A stretch of 33,582 nucleotides of DNA from Rickettsiales bacterium. Its GTDB lineage: Bacteria > Pseudomonadota > Alphaproteobacteria > Rickettsiales > UBA1997. Each line of letters begins with the position of its first letter. Position 1 is the stretch's first letter. The DNA lies in assembly GCA_005787525.1 (NCBI GenBank), contig SYAR01000037.1, positions 1 to 33,582 of the forward strand, in the 5' to 3' direction. The notes below the pieces were generated by a model. It was not told the origin of the DNA. It searched no databases and saw only the letters and a program-made list of their open reading frames with translations. A program made the translations under genes and the position numbers. This document shows positions 27,022 through 33,582 of this stretch, in pieces.

Positions 27022-27954
27022 ATGAATGATTTTACTAAAAAAATCAAACTTGGCACCAGAGCTAGCAATCTAGCTCTCTCGCAGGTTGCCGAAATTCATC
27101 TTTTAATCGCCGATTTTTTTCCAGAAATCAAGATTGAAATTGTTCCAATCGTGACTTCCGGAGATAAAATTCAAGATAAAAATCTCGCCGAAATTGGTGG
27201 TAAAGGCTTGTTTATCAAAGAGCTTGAAGAGGCTTTAATTAATAATAAAATTGATATCGCTATTCATTCTACCAAAGATATTCCGCCAGAAATTCATTAT
27301 GACACTGAGATTTGTGCATTCACCAAGCTTTTAGATGCGAGGGATTGCTTCGTATCAAACAAATATTCTTCATTCAAAAAACTGCCAAAAAATGCTATAA
27401 TTGGGACTTCTTCAACTCGACGCAAAGCCTACATTCTCAAGCAACGCCCCGATTTAAAAGTGGTTAATTTTCGTGGCAATATCGATACGCGTTTGAGTAA
27501 AATTGAAAATGATGAAGTTGATGGTGCAATTTTAGCGGTGGCTGGTTTAATGCGTTTGGGTAAAGAAAGTAAAATCACCGAAGTTTTTGATATTGAAAAA
27601 ATGTTGCCAGCGGGCGGGCAAGGCTCTTTGGCACTTCAAATTCGTAAAACAGATAAAAATTTGGCAAAAATTTTGCACAAAATTAATGATGAAGCAACGC
27701 AAATTTGCGTTAAAAGTGAAAGAGCTTTTTTGCGTGAATTAGGTGCATCTTGCACTACTCCGGTCGGAGCTTACGCCTATATTGAAAACAAAAAATTAAT
27801 TTTAAAAACGGCAATTATTGATTATGATGGTGGTGAAATTTTTGAAACCAATTCTAAATGTGAAATTTCTTTAGAAAAAGCCATTGAATTAGGTGTTAAA
27901 GCTGGTGAACAAACTAAGAAAAAAGCTCAAAAACTTCTACAAAAAATTGTTTAA
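27022..27954 (+). CDS. hemC: Porphobilinogen deaminase (hydroxymethylbilane synthase)
   Basis: It polymerises four porphobilinogens to hydroxymethylbilane. I start at the ATG at 27022 (310 residues); a TTG two codons upstream is less likely. KLGTRASNLALSQV is the N-terminal signature, HSTKDIP holds the catalytic Asp86, GTSSTRRKAYIL and FRGNIDTRLSKI hold substrate arginines, and LGASCTTPVGAYA contains Cys244, which binds the dipyrromethane cofactor. All key residues are present. It lies downstream of rpmJ and upstream of the aminopeptidase; hemA is encoded about 16 kb away, so heme genes are scattered. Confidence 0.96.
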   Translation: MNDFTKKIKLGTRASNLALSQVAEIHLLIADFFPEIKIEIVPIVTSGDKIQDKNLAEIGGKGLFIKELEEALINNKIDIAIHSTKDIPPEIHYDTEICAFTKLLDARDCFVSNKYSSFKKLPKNAIIGTSSTRRKAYILKQRPDLKVVNFRGNIDTRLSKIENDEVDGAILAVAGLMRLGKESKITEVFDIEKMLPAGGQGSLALQIRKTDKNLAKILHKINDEATQICVKSERAFLRELGASCTTPVGAYAYIENKKLILKTAIIDYDGGEIFETNSKCEISLEKAIELGVKAGEQTKKKAQKLLQKIV

Positions 27955-27980
27955 ATTTACAATTAATTAAAATTCGCACC

Positions 27981-29729
27981 ATGAAAAAAATAAAAAAATT
28001 TTTAATAGAAAATAATTTTGATTATTTTTTATTGCCAAATTCCGATGAATTTTTCTCAGAATATTTACCACAACATCAAAAAAGAGTTGAGTTCATCACG
28101 GGTTTTAGCGGATCGAACGCAACTATAATTTTTGGTCAAAACAAAAATTATTTTTTTACCGATGGTCGTTATATTTTGCAAGCCAAACAACAATTAGATT
28201 TAAATGAATTTGAAATTATAAATATTGCCGACAAGCCTTTATTTTCATGGCTTAAAGACAATGTTGATAAAACGCAAAATCTGGCTTTAGATCCAAAATT
28301 ATTGAGTAAAAATTTTATCGAAGAATGTGAAAATTTTTTATCAAAAATTACTTTTTTACAAAAAAATCCAATTGATGAAATATGGGTTGATAAGCCTATT
28401 GTCAAAGGTTCCCAAGTTTTTTCTCTTCCGCTAAATTTAGTTGGCGAAAATTTTGAACAAAAAAAATCCAAACTTTTAGATGATTTTTTAAGCGATGCAA
28501 TTTTTATTTCAAAGCCTGAAAACTTAAATTGGTTGTTAAATATCAGGGGCGATGATATCGATTACACTCCGCTAGTTCTGGCCCAAGCTCTGCTTTTTAA
28601 AAATGGGAAATTAGTTATTTTTGCCAATGAAGAGCGATTTGAAAATATTAAGTTGGAAAATGTTGAAATAATTTCTAAAGAAAAATTTGAAGAATATTTT
28701 AAAAAATTTTCTTCACAAAAAATTTTAATTCAAATTGATAAGAGAACTACAAATTATTGGACTTGCGAAATTTTTGAAAAAAATAATATTAAATATTTTC
28801 ATAAAAATTGTCCAATCGAAATTTTAAAAGCAATTAAAAATTCTCATGAAATAATTGGGGCAAAAAAATCACATTATCATGACGCCGTTGCCATTGTTAG
28901 ATTTTTATTTTGGCTTGAAGATTCGCAAAAAAAACAGCAAATAATTTCTGAAATTTCAGCACAACAAAAATTATTAGAATTTAGACAAAAATGTGATCAT
29001 TTTCTTTATCCAAGTTTTGAAACCATTTCAGGTTTTGAAGCCAACGGCGCCGTAATTCACTACCATTCAACCCCACAAAGCAATAAAGAATTTTCAGGAA
29101 ATTCTTTATATTTATTTGATTCGGGCGGGCAATATTTTGGCGATAATTTTTGCGGAACAACTGATATCACTCGCACCATTGCCATCGGCACACCATCAAC
29201 TGAAATGATTGAAGATTACACTCGAGTTTTGAAGGGTCATATTGCCTTAGCTCGTATTAAATTTCCACGTGGCACTAGTGGCTCACAACTTGATGTTTTA
29301 GCTCGCTCACATCTTTGGAATGCTGGAAAAAATTATGATCACGGCACGGGGCATGGCGTCGGAAGCTTCTTATCCGTGCATGAAGGACCTTGTTCGATTA
29401 GTAAAAATTCGCATCAAGCTTTGCAAATTGGCATGATTTTATCAAATGAACCGGGATTTTATAAAGAAGGCGAATATGGAATTCGTTTAGAAAATCTTAT
29501 GCTGGTAACTGAATTTGATGAAAAATTTTTATGTTTTGAAACTTTAACTTTGGCACCTTTCGATTTTAATTTAATCGATTTCAAAATGCTCACTTACCCC
29601 GAAAAAAAATGGCTGGCGGAGTATCATCAAAATATTTTACGCACCATCGGTGAAGAGCTTAATTATCAAGAGCTGTCATGGTTTATAAGTAAATTTAATC
29701 AAGCTCCAATTTCCTCTTTCAATTTGTAA
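27981..29729 (+). CDS. Xaa-Pro aminopeptidase-like M24 metallopeptidase
   Basis: The 582-residue protein is of XPNPEP1-like size, with two creatinase N-domains (residues 1-290), a catalytic pita-bread domain and a C-terminal M24_C region (from about 515). N-domain marks are FITGFSGSNATIIF and FTDGRYILQA. Metal ligands are Asp380 in LFDSGGQ, Asp395 in GTTDITRT, His458 in GTGHGVG, Glu490 in LSNEPGF and Glu504 in IRLENLM. Between the two Asp ligands lie 14 residues rather than the usual 10: FGDNFC is present where relatives have a two-residue stretch, so the loop is four residues longer. Function: removal of N-terminal residues before proline in the cytoplasm. Substrate preference is inference. 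Confidence 0.9.
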   Translation: MKKIKKFLIENNFDYFLLPNSDEFFSEYLPQHQKRVEFITGFSGSNATIIFGQNKNYFFTDGRYILQAKQQLDLNEFEIINIADKPLFSWLKDNVDKTQNLALDPKLLSKNFIEECENFLSKITFLQKNPIDEIWVDKPIVKGSQVFSLPLNLVGENFEQKKSKLLDDFLSDAIFISKPENLNWLLNIRGDDIDYTPLVLAQALLFKNGKLVIFANEERFENIKLENVEIISKEKFEEYFKKFSSQKILIQIDKRTTNYWTCEIFEKNNIKYFHKNCPIEILKAIKNSHEIIGAKKSHYHDAVAIVRFLFWLEDSQKKQQIISEISAQQKLLEFRQKCDHFLYPSFETISGFEANGAVIHYHSTPQSNKEFSGNSLYLFDSGGQYFGDNFCGTTDITRTIAIGTPSTEMIEDYTRVLKGHIALARIKFPRGTSGSQLDVLARSHLWNAGKNYDHGTGHGVGSFLSVHEGPCSISKNSHQALQIGMILSNEPGFYKEGEYGIRLENLMLVTEFDEKFLCFETLTLAPFDFNLIDFKMLTYPEKKWLAEYHQNILRTIGEELNYQELSWFISKFNQAPISSFNL

Positions 29730-29785
29730 AAAATCGCCTAGAATTGTAAAAATAATTTACCGAAAAATTTAATTAAATTTACGCA

Positions 29786-31099
29786 ATGATTCTTCGTTAT
29801 TCACGCCCCGAAATGACTAAAATTTGGTCTCAAGAAAATAAATATCAAATCTGGTTTGATATTGAAATTCATGCTCTCGAAGCCCTTGAAAATTTGCAAA
29901 TCGCCCCAAGCGGAACCGCTCAAAGAATTCGTGATAATTTTTTAAAAAATGGTGGCAAATTTGATTGCGATCGCATCGACGAAATTGAAAGAACCACCAA
30001 GCATGATGTCATCGCATTTTTAACCCATTTGGCGGAATTGACGGGCGAAAATTCTCGCTTTATTCACTATGGCATGACCAGCTCCGATGTGCTCGACACT
30101 TGCCTTTCTTCGCAACTTGTCCAAGCCTGCGATTTGTTAATTTCTGATCTAGAAAAAGTTTTAGAAAGCTTAAAAAAACGTGCTTTCGAACATAAAAATA
30201 CTATTTGTGTCGGGCGTTCTCACGGCATTCACGCCGAGCCTACAACCTTCGGATTAAAGCTTGCACGTTTTTACGCCGAATTTTTACGCAATCTTCAACG
30301 TTTAAAAAATGCTCGTAAAGAAATTGCGGTTTGTGCCATATCTGGAGCGGTTGGAACGCACGCCAATGTTTCGCCAAAAGTCCAAGAATATGTTGCTAAA
30401 AAATTAAATTTATCACAAGAAACGACATCAAGCCAAGTGATTCCGAGGGACCGCCACGCCATGTTTTTCGCGACTCTAGGCGTTATCGCTTCCTCGATTG
30501 AAAATATCGCAATCGAAATTCGCCACTTACAAAGAACTGAAGTTTTAGAAGTTGAAGAATTTTTTTCTAAAGGTCAAAAAGGCAGTTCGGCGATGCCTCA
30601 CAAACGCAATCCAGTTTTAAGCGAAAACCTTACAGGCTTGGCGCGCATGGTTCGCAGTGCCGTTGTTCCCGCCATGGAAAATGTTGCTTTGTGGCATGAG
30701 CGCGACATTTCGCATTCTTCGGTCGAAAGAATGATCGCTCCCGACGCTTGCATAACGCTTGATTTCGCCTTAACACGCTTGGCAAATTTAATCGAAAATT
30801 TGACGGTTTATCCGCAAAATATGCAACGCAATCTTGAAAATTTAGGTGGCTTAGTTTTTTCGCAAAGAGTAATGTTATCTTTGATTGACGAAGCAGGAAT
30901 TTCACGCGAAGAAGCCTACAAAATCGTGCAATCGAACGCTATGAAAATTTGGGCAAAAGAAGCCACAAGCTTTTTAGAATTACTTAAAGCCGAACCTGAA
31001 ATTATGCAAAAATTAGGTGAGAAAAAACTCACTGAACTCTTTGATTTAAAATATCACACTAAGCATGTTGATGATATTTTTAACGAAGTGTTTAAATAA
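29786..31099 (+). CDS. purB: Adenylosuccinate lyase
   Basis: It splits SAICAR in purine synthesis and adenylosuccinate in AMP formation, releasing fumarate. The 437-residue fumarase/aspartase-fold enzyme has YGMTSSDVLDTCLS, GRSHGIHAEPTTFG with the general acid/base His146, and the flexible signature loop GSSAMPHKRNPVLSE (Ser about 267-268). EVEEFFSKGQKGS precedes it and WHERDISHSSVERM follows. The short form fits the bacterial PurB of B. subtilis type rather than the E. coli type. It is 56 bases after the aminopeptidase gene on the same strand. Retention of purB suggests AMP/GMP interconversion at least; no other pur gene is visible. Confidence 0.96.
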   Translation: MILRYSRPEMTKIWSQENKYQIWFDIEIHALEALENLQIAPSGTAQRIRDNFLKNGGKFDCDRIDEIERTTKHDVIAFLTHLAELTGENSRFIHYGMTSSDVLDTCLSSQLVQACDLLISDLEKVLESLKKRAFEHKNTICVGRSHGIHAEPTTFGLKLARFYAEFLRNLQRLKNARKEIAVCAISGAVGTHANVSPKVQEYVAKKLNLSQETTSSQVIPRDRHAMFFATLGVIASSIENIAIEIRHLQRTEVLEVEEFFSKGQKGSSAMPHKRNPVLSENLTGLARMVRSAVVPAMENVALWHERDISHSSVERMIAPDACITLDFALTRLANLIENLTVYPQNMQRNLENLGGLVFSQRVMLSLIDEAGISREEAYKIVQSNAMKIWAKEATSFLELLKAEPEIMQKLGEKKLTELFDLKYHTKHVDDIFNEVFK

Positions 31100-31126
31100 A
31101 TTTCCCTTTAATTTAATTTAAAAAAT

Positions 31127-31633
31127 ATGACAATCTCAATTTATGAAATCTCGGTTTTAACCTACATCCGCCAGCTTGAAAACTTTTCTGAAGTTTTAAA
31201 AAAAGCTCAAATTCATTTGAAAAATAAAAAAATTGACGAACAAGTTTTTGTTAATGCACGTTTATTTGCTGATATGTTGCCATTATCAAAACAAATCCAA
31301 ATCGCTTGCGATTTTGCTAAAGCATCTTGTGCTCGACTTGCTTCAGTCGAGATTCCAAGCTTCCCCGACAATGAAAAAACTTTCGATGAATTTTTAGAAA
31401 GAATTACTAAAACTGTAAATTTTTTAAAAACTTTTAAAGCCGAACATTTCGCTTCAAGCGCCGAAAAGAAAATTTCTTACAGTGCTCACGGCATGGATTT
31501 TAATTTTATCGGACGCGATTATTTATTAAATTTCGCTTTGCCAAATTTTTATTTCCATTTCGTCACTGCTTATTCTATCCTTAGAAATCAAGGCGTCGAG
31601 CTTGGAAAGGCAGATTTTATCGGTAAAATATAA
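31127..31633 (+). CDS. DUF1993 family protein
   Basis: A 168-residue helical protein. It begins MTISIYEISVLTYIRQLENFSEVLKKAQ and has RLFADMLPLSKQIQIACDFAKASCARL, then a C-terminal LNFALPNFYFHFVTAYSILRNQGVELGKADFIGK, each hallmarks of DUF1993 (a DinB-like four-helix bundle). The conserved HFxxTAYxILR region is present. Biochemical function is unknown for the family. It is 27 bases downstream of purB and 9 bases upstream of msrB, hence probably one transcript; this order gives no firm functional hint. Confidence 0.85.
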   Translation: MTISIYEISVLTYIRQLENFSEVLKKAQIHLKNKKIDEQVFVNARLFADMLPLSKQIQIACDFAKASCARLASVEIPSFPDNEKTFDEFLERITKTVNFLKTFKAEHFASSAEKKISYSAHGMDFNFIGRDYLLNFALPNFYFHFVTAYSILRNQGVELGKADFIGKI

Positions 31634-31642
31634 TTTAAAAAA

Positions 31643-32011
31643 ATGTTAAAAAAACTTTCACCACAAGAACATAAAATTCTTATCGAAAAAGGCACCGAAC
31701 CGCCTTTTTCAGGAATTTATTGCGACCATTCTGCCAGCGGAATTTATGTATGCAAACAATGTGCCACCCCTTTATTTTCTAGCGAAAACAAATTTCATTC
31801 CCATTGTGGTTGGCCCAGTTTTGATGATGAGATTAATCAATCAGTTCAAAAAAATTTAGATGAAGATGGCGAGAGAACGGAAATCCTTTGCGTCAATTGT
31901 GGCGGGCATCTAGGTCATATTTTCTACGGCGAAAACTTCACCAAAAAAAATCAAAGATATTGCGTTAATTCATTGAGTTTGGATTTTTTGGATGATAAAA
32001 AATCTACTTAG
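31643..32011 (+). CDS. msrB: Peptide-methionine (R)-S-oxide reductase
   Basis: It repairs methionine-R-sulfoxide in proteins. The 122-residue, single-domain form has the structural zinc CxxC pairs CKQC (37, 40) and CVNC (83, 86), the substrate-binding HSHCGWPSF, the GGHLGHIF histidines and the catalytic Cys107 in RYCVNS. PFSGIY at the start is also typical. There is no signal peptide and no MsrA fusion, so it should act in the cytoplasm with thioredoxin. It is the last of the + strand run. Confidence 0.95.
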   Translation: MLKKLSPQEHKILIEKGTEPPFSGIYCDHSASGIYVCKQCATPLFSSENKFHSHCGWPSFDDEINQSVQKNLDEDGERTEILCVNCGGHLGHIFYGENFTKKNQRYCVNSLSLDFLDDKKST

Positions 32012-32079
32012 ATAATAAAATAATTTTTTGCAAATTTTTTTTGAAAAATATTTAATTTAGAAATACTATAACATTAATT

Positions 32080-32460
32080 TTATTTTGAAGGCTTCTTTTC
32101 TTCCAAAGCTTTTGAAAACTTGTTTAAAAGTCCTATAAAAAATCCAGATAAAGAATAAGTTATGACATCTTTTAGTTTAATAATATCTGCTTCTTCTAAC
32201 CATCTCCAGCCCTGAGGCATCAAGATATGAAAAGATAATATAAATATTGCAATACCTCCTAAACAAGATACAAATATTATCGCTAATCTAATCACGTTAA
32301 AAATCAGTCTTCTGGTTTTTTGTGTTTGCTCATGTTTAGCTTCGCGATCTTCTTTGTTTAAATCTCGTTCTGTGGGTGGTTTTTTTGATTCAAACCTTTT
32401 CTTTGACTCAATAAAACTCTTTAAAGAATCCAATGAAGAATCACTATTATTTTTATTCAT
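32080..32460 (-). CDS. Small two-helix membrane protein, candidate toxin paired with Panacea protein
   Basis: The 126-residue protein has a charged cytoplasmic N-terminus (SLDSLKSFIESKKRF, many Lys/Glu), one strong membrane helix at residues about 52-75 (VIRLAIIFVSCLGGIAIFIL region) and a second, weaker one about 97-112 (TYSLSGFFIGLLNKF), with a Lys-rich end. Its ATG directly follows the Panacea gene's stop with no gap (TAA then ATG), so the pair is translationally linked. Small membrane-active proteins are among known partners of Panacea antitoxins. I recognise no family, so the toxin role is inference from position and shape; a neutral membrane protein is possible. Confidence 0.6.
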   Translation of the reverse strand: MNKNNSDSSLDSLKSFIESKKRFESKKPPTERDLNKEDREAKHEQTQKTRRLIFNVIRLAIIFVSCLGGIAIFILSFHILMPQGWRWLEEADIIKLKDVITYSLSGFFIGLLNKFSKALEEKKPSK

Positions 32461-32982
32461 TTAGTGTTTTTCTTTGAGAGTTTTATATTTTTCGATAGCT
32501 TCGAGAGCTGCCTTTTCAACATCTTCCATGTTTAAAGGATTATTTCTTCCTCTTTCGTAAACATTTTTCCAAGGAGAGTTCGGGCGATGAGTGAGATTGC
32601 TTAAATTGTCACCACTAGCATCTTTGTATGCATCCCATACGGCATTTATTACGGAAATTGCCCTATCATCATCCTCTCCTATTATGGGATGATAAATTTC
32701 ATTACTAAATTGTGATACTTCTTCTACCGCAAAAGTATCGATTGGATTTTTACCAAATCTTTTAAACTCATGATAAATTGAAGGTATTACTGGACCATAG
32801 TCCCAAGCTTCTGGAGATTCATAAAAAAGCTTTGTTTTATATAAAGCGTAATACCATGCATAAGCAAAATATGTTAATTTTATTAATTGCATATTTGTTA
32901 TACCTTTATCGCCCCTATCTTTTTTTGATAACCATAAAAAAAAGTTAGCAATGTGAGAGGGAAAATATTTGAATTGTTCCAT
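32461..32982 (-). CDS. Panacea-domain (DUF4065, SocA-like) protein, candidate antitoxin
   Basis: The 173-residue protein begins with a short FFLWLSKKDRGDKGITNMQL segment. It then shows the core LIKLTYFAYAWYYALY...FYESPEAWDYGPVIPSIYHEFKRFG, the signature of the Panacea/SocA/GepA domain. A helical C-terminus with DLSN-like LSNLTHRPNSPW follows, again as in SocA relatives. Panacea proteins act as antitoxins to unrelated toxins, including membrane-targeting ones; SocA of Caulobacter is a proteolytic adaptor. It abuts the small membrane protein gene downstream, which makes a two-gene toxin-antitoxin pair plausible. The start is ATG with AAGG about 8 bases upstream. It is divergent from the orphan gene at 33026. 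Confidence 0.85.
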   Translation of the reverse strand: MEQFKYFPSHIANFFLWLSKKDRGDKGITNMQLIKLTYFAYAWYYALYKTKLFYESPEAWDYGPVIPSIYHEFKRFGKNPIDTFAVEEVSQFSNEIYHPIIGEDDDRAISVINAVWDAYKDASGDNLSNLTHRPNSPWKNVYERGRNNPLNMEDVEKAALEAIEKYKTLKEKH

Positions 32983-33025
32983 AAGAAGCCTTGATTTAAT
33001 AGGGTTTACATGAATTGTAATTAAT

Positions 33026-33379
33026 ATGATGATTTTATATCATGGTTGTTTTTTGCAAGATTGTCAAGAAAATTTTATCAACACTTTCAACCAACAAAAA
33101 GAATTATTTTTACAAAAAAATAATCAATATGGATATGAATTAATCAACTCATTATCGATTACACTTTTACCAAATTCGGATAAAATAAAATTAGAAAATT
33201 TTCTAAATAATTATTCAAAAAAAACAATTTATCAAAAGCCAATTTATCTCAGATTAAGTAAGTGGGATTATGCTTATATAAAAGAAAATTCAACTATATC
33301 ACAAAAAAATATTAGTGATTTAGAAAATGATTTACCAAATCTAAAAATCAAATTAAAAGAATTTTTTAATAATTTGTAA
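33026..33379 (+). CDS. Hypothetical protein, no recognised family
   Basis: The 117-residue protein (ATG at 33026, with a second Met next to it) starts MMILYHGCFLQDCQENF and is rich in Asn, Lys and Leu. It has no membrane segment, no cysteine motif beyond Cys8 and Cys13, and no family I recognise. A KLENFLNNYSKK middle and a YLRLSKWDYAYIKEN stretch followed by a helical C-terminus are all that can be noted. It lies 43 bases from the divergent Panacea gene, in an accessory-looking area. Base composition is even more AT-rich than the core genes. It could be a cargo gene of the Panacea locus or an unrelated orphan. Confidence 0.5.
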   Translation: MMILYHGCFLQDCQENFINTFNQQKELFLQKNNQYGYELINSLSITLLPNSDKIKLENFLNNYSKKTIYQKPIYLRLSKWDYAYIKENSTISQKNISDLENDLPNLKIKLKEFFNNL

Positions 33380-33460
33380 ATCTCCGAGGGTTGTAATTTT
33401 CCCTCAATGTCTTATAAAATTACATTTAGTAAAACAACTCGTCAAGCTTTCGGTCTTATC

Positions 33461-33515
33461 ACTCTCCCCTTGCGGGAGAGTCGCAGAGCCAACTTGTTGG
33501 CGATGCGGTGAGGGG
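33461..33515. repeat. GC-rich REP-like palindromic element
   Basis: 33461-33481 is a perfect 8-bp stem with a CTTGC loop (ACTCTCCC/GGGAGAGT). 33482-33507 is a second hairpin: CGCA/TGCG outer stem, symmetric GA/GA internal loop, GCCAA/TTGGC inner stem and CTTG loop. GGTGAGGGG closes the element. The CTCTCCC...GGGAGAG...GGTGAGGGG arrangement is, to my memory, a common dispersed intergenic repeat of alphaproteobacteria. It stands out as the most GC-rich patch of the window's end. The rest of 33380-33582 holds a small GAGGG/CCCTC stem (33386-33405) and no gene I can support. Confidence 0.7.
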
Positions 33516-33582
33516 TCAAAATATTCTAGATAATCAACGCTTTCGAAACAAAGTAAAAATTATAAAAAATAAATTTTAAAAA

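Overview
The window is AT-rich (roughly 70% by eye) and densely coded. It looks like a piece of a reduced-genome, probably host-associated alphaproteobacterium, most likely Rickettsiales or Holosporales-like. The basis is a glycine-type 5-aminolevulinate synthase (the alphaproteobacterial C4 heme route), GatC alongside GltX, a scattered solitary nuoD, and eukaryotic-like ankyrin and leucine-rich-repeat (LRR) proteins. TGA is used as a stop (5371-5373), so the code is the ordinary bacterial one. I place the organism only to this level. I see no tRNA, rRNA, CRISPR array or insertion sequence. No gene-free stretch exceeds 300 bases; the longest are 20789-21056, 33380-33582 and 7293-7491.

Layout. 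1-1358: 3' part of an LRR protein gene with near-identical 66-base DNA repeats. 1415-2443: dusB, convergent. 2563-5373: three tightly packed genes on the + strand (PLD-family nuclease with a winged-helix-like tail, glutamine-dependent NAD+ synthetase, small zinc-ribbon membrane protein). 5374-5533: a structured intergenic repeat. 5534-7292: flavoprotein and YgaP-like rhodanese on the - strand. 7492-10347: gltX, then hda and gatC (-), then ruvX (+). 10306-13724: a - strand unit of Pif1-like helicase, EamA transporter and hemA. 13807-14667: a DsbA-like protein closed by a strong terminator. 14741-17123: the overlapping unit rnhB-tsaC-FKBP-yciB.

17151-20788 holds a putative effector locus on the - strand: an ankyrin gene followed by an LRR gene. 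They may be one gene split by an A9 homopolymer. It lies directly downstream of leuA-mreB-mreC (24462-21057), where mreD, PBP2 and rodA would often be expected. 24556-32011 is a long + strand run: ldcA, nuoD, rpmJ, hemC, an M24 aminopeptidase, purB, a DUF1993 protein and msrB. The window closes with a Panacea-domain (DUF4065) gene abutting a small two-helix membrane protein gene (a candidate toxin-antitoxin pair), an orphan ORF, and a GC-rich REP-like element.

Functional themes are heme synthesis (hemA, hemC), translation and tRNA modification (gltX, gatC, dusB, tsaC, rpmJ), cell shape and envelope (mreB, mreC, ldcA, yciB, DsbA-like), redox repair (msrB, rhodanese, flavoprotein), and host-directed or selfish functions (LRR and ankyrin proteins, Panacea pair). 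The most interesting signals are the Ank/LRR poly-A junction with its in-frame continuation, the C-terminal tail shared by the two LRR proteins, and the Panacea/membrane-protein pair.
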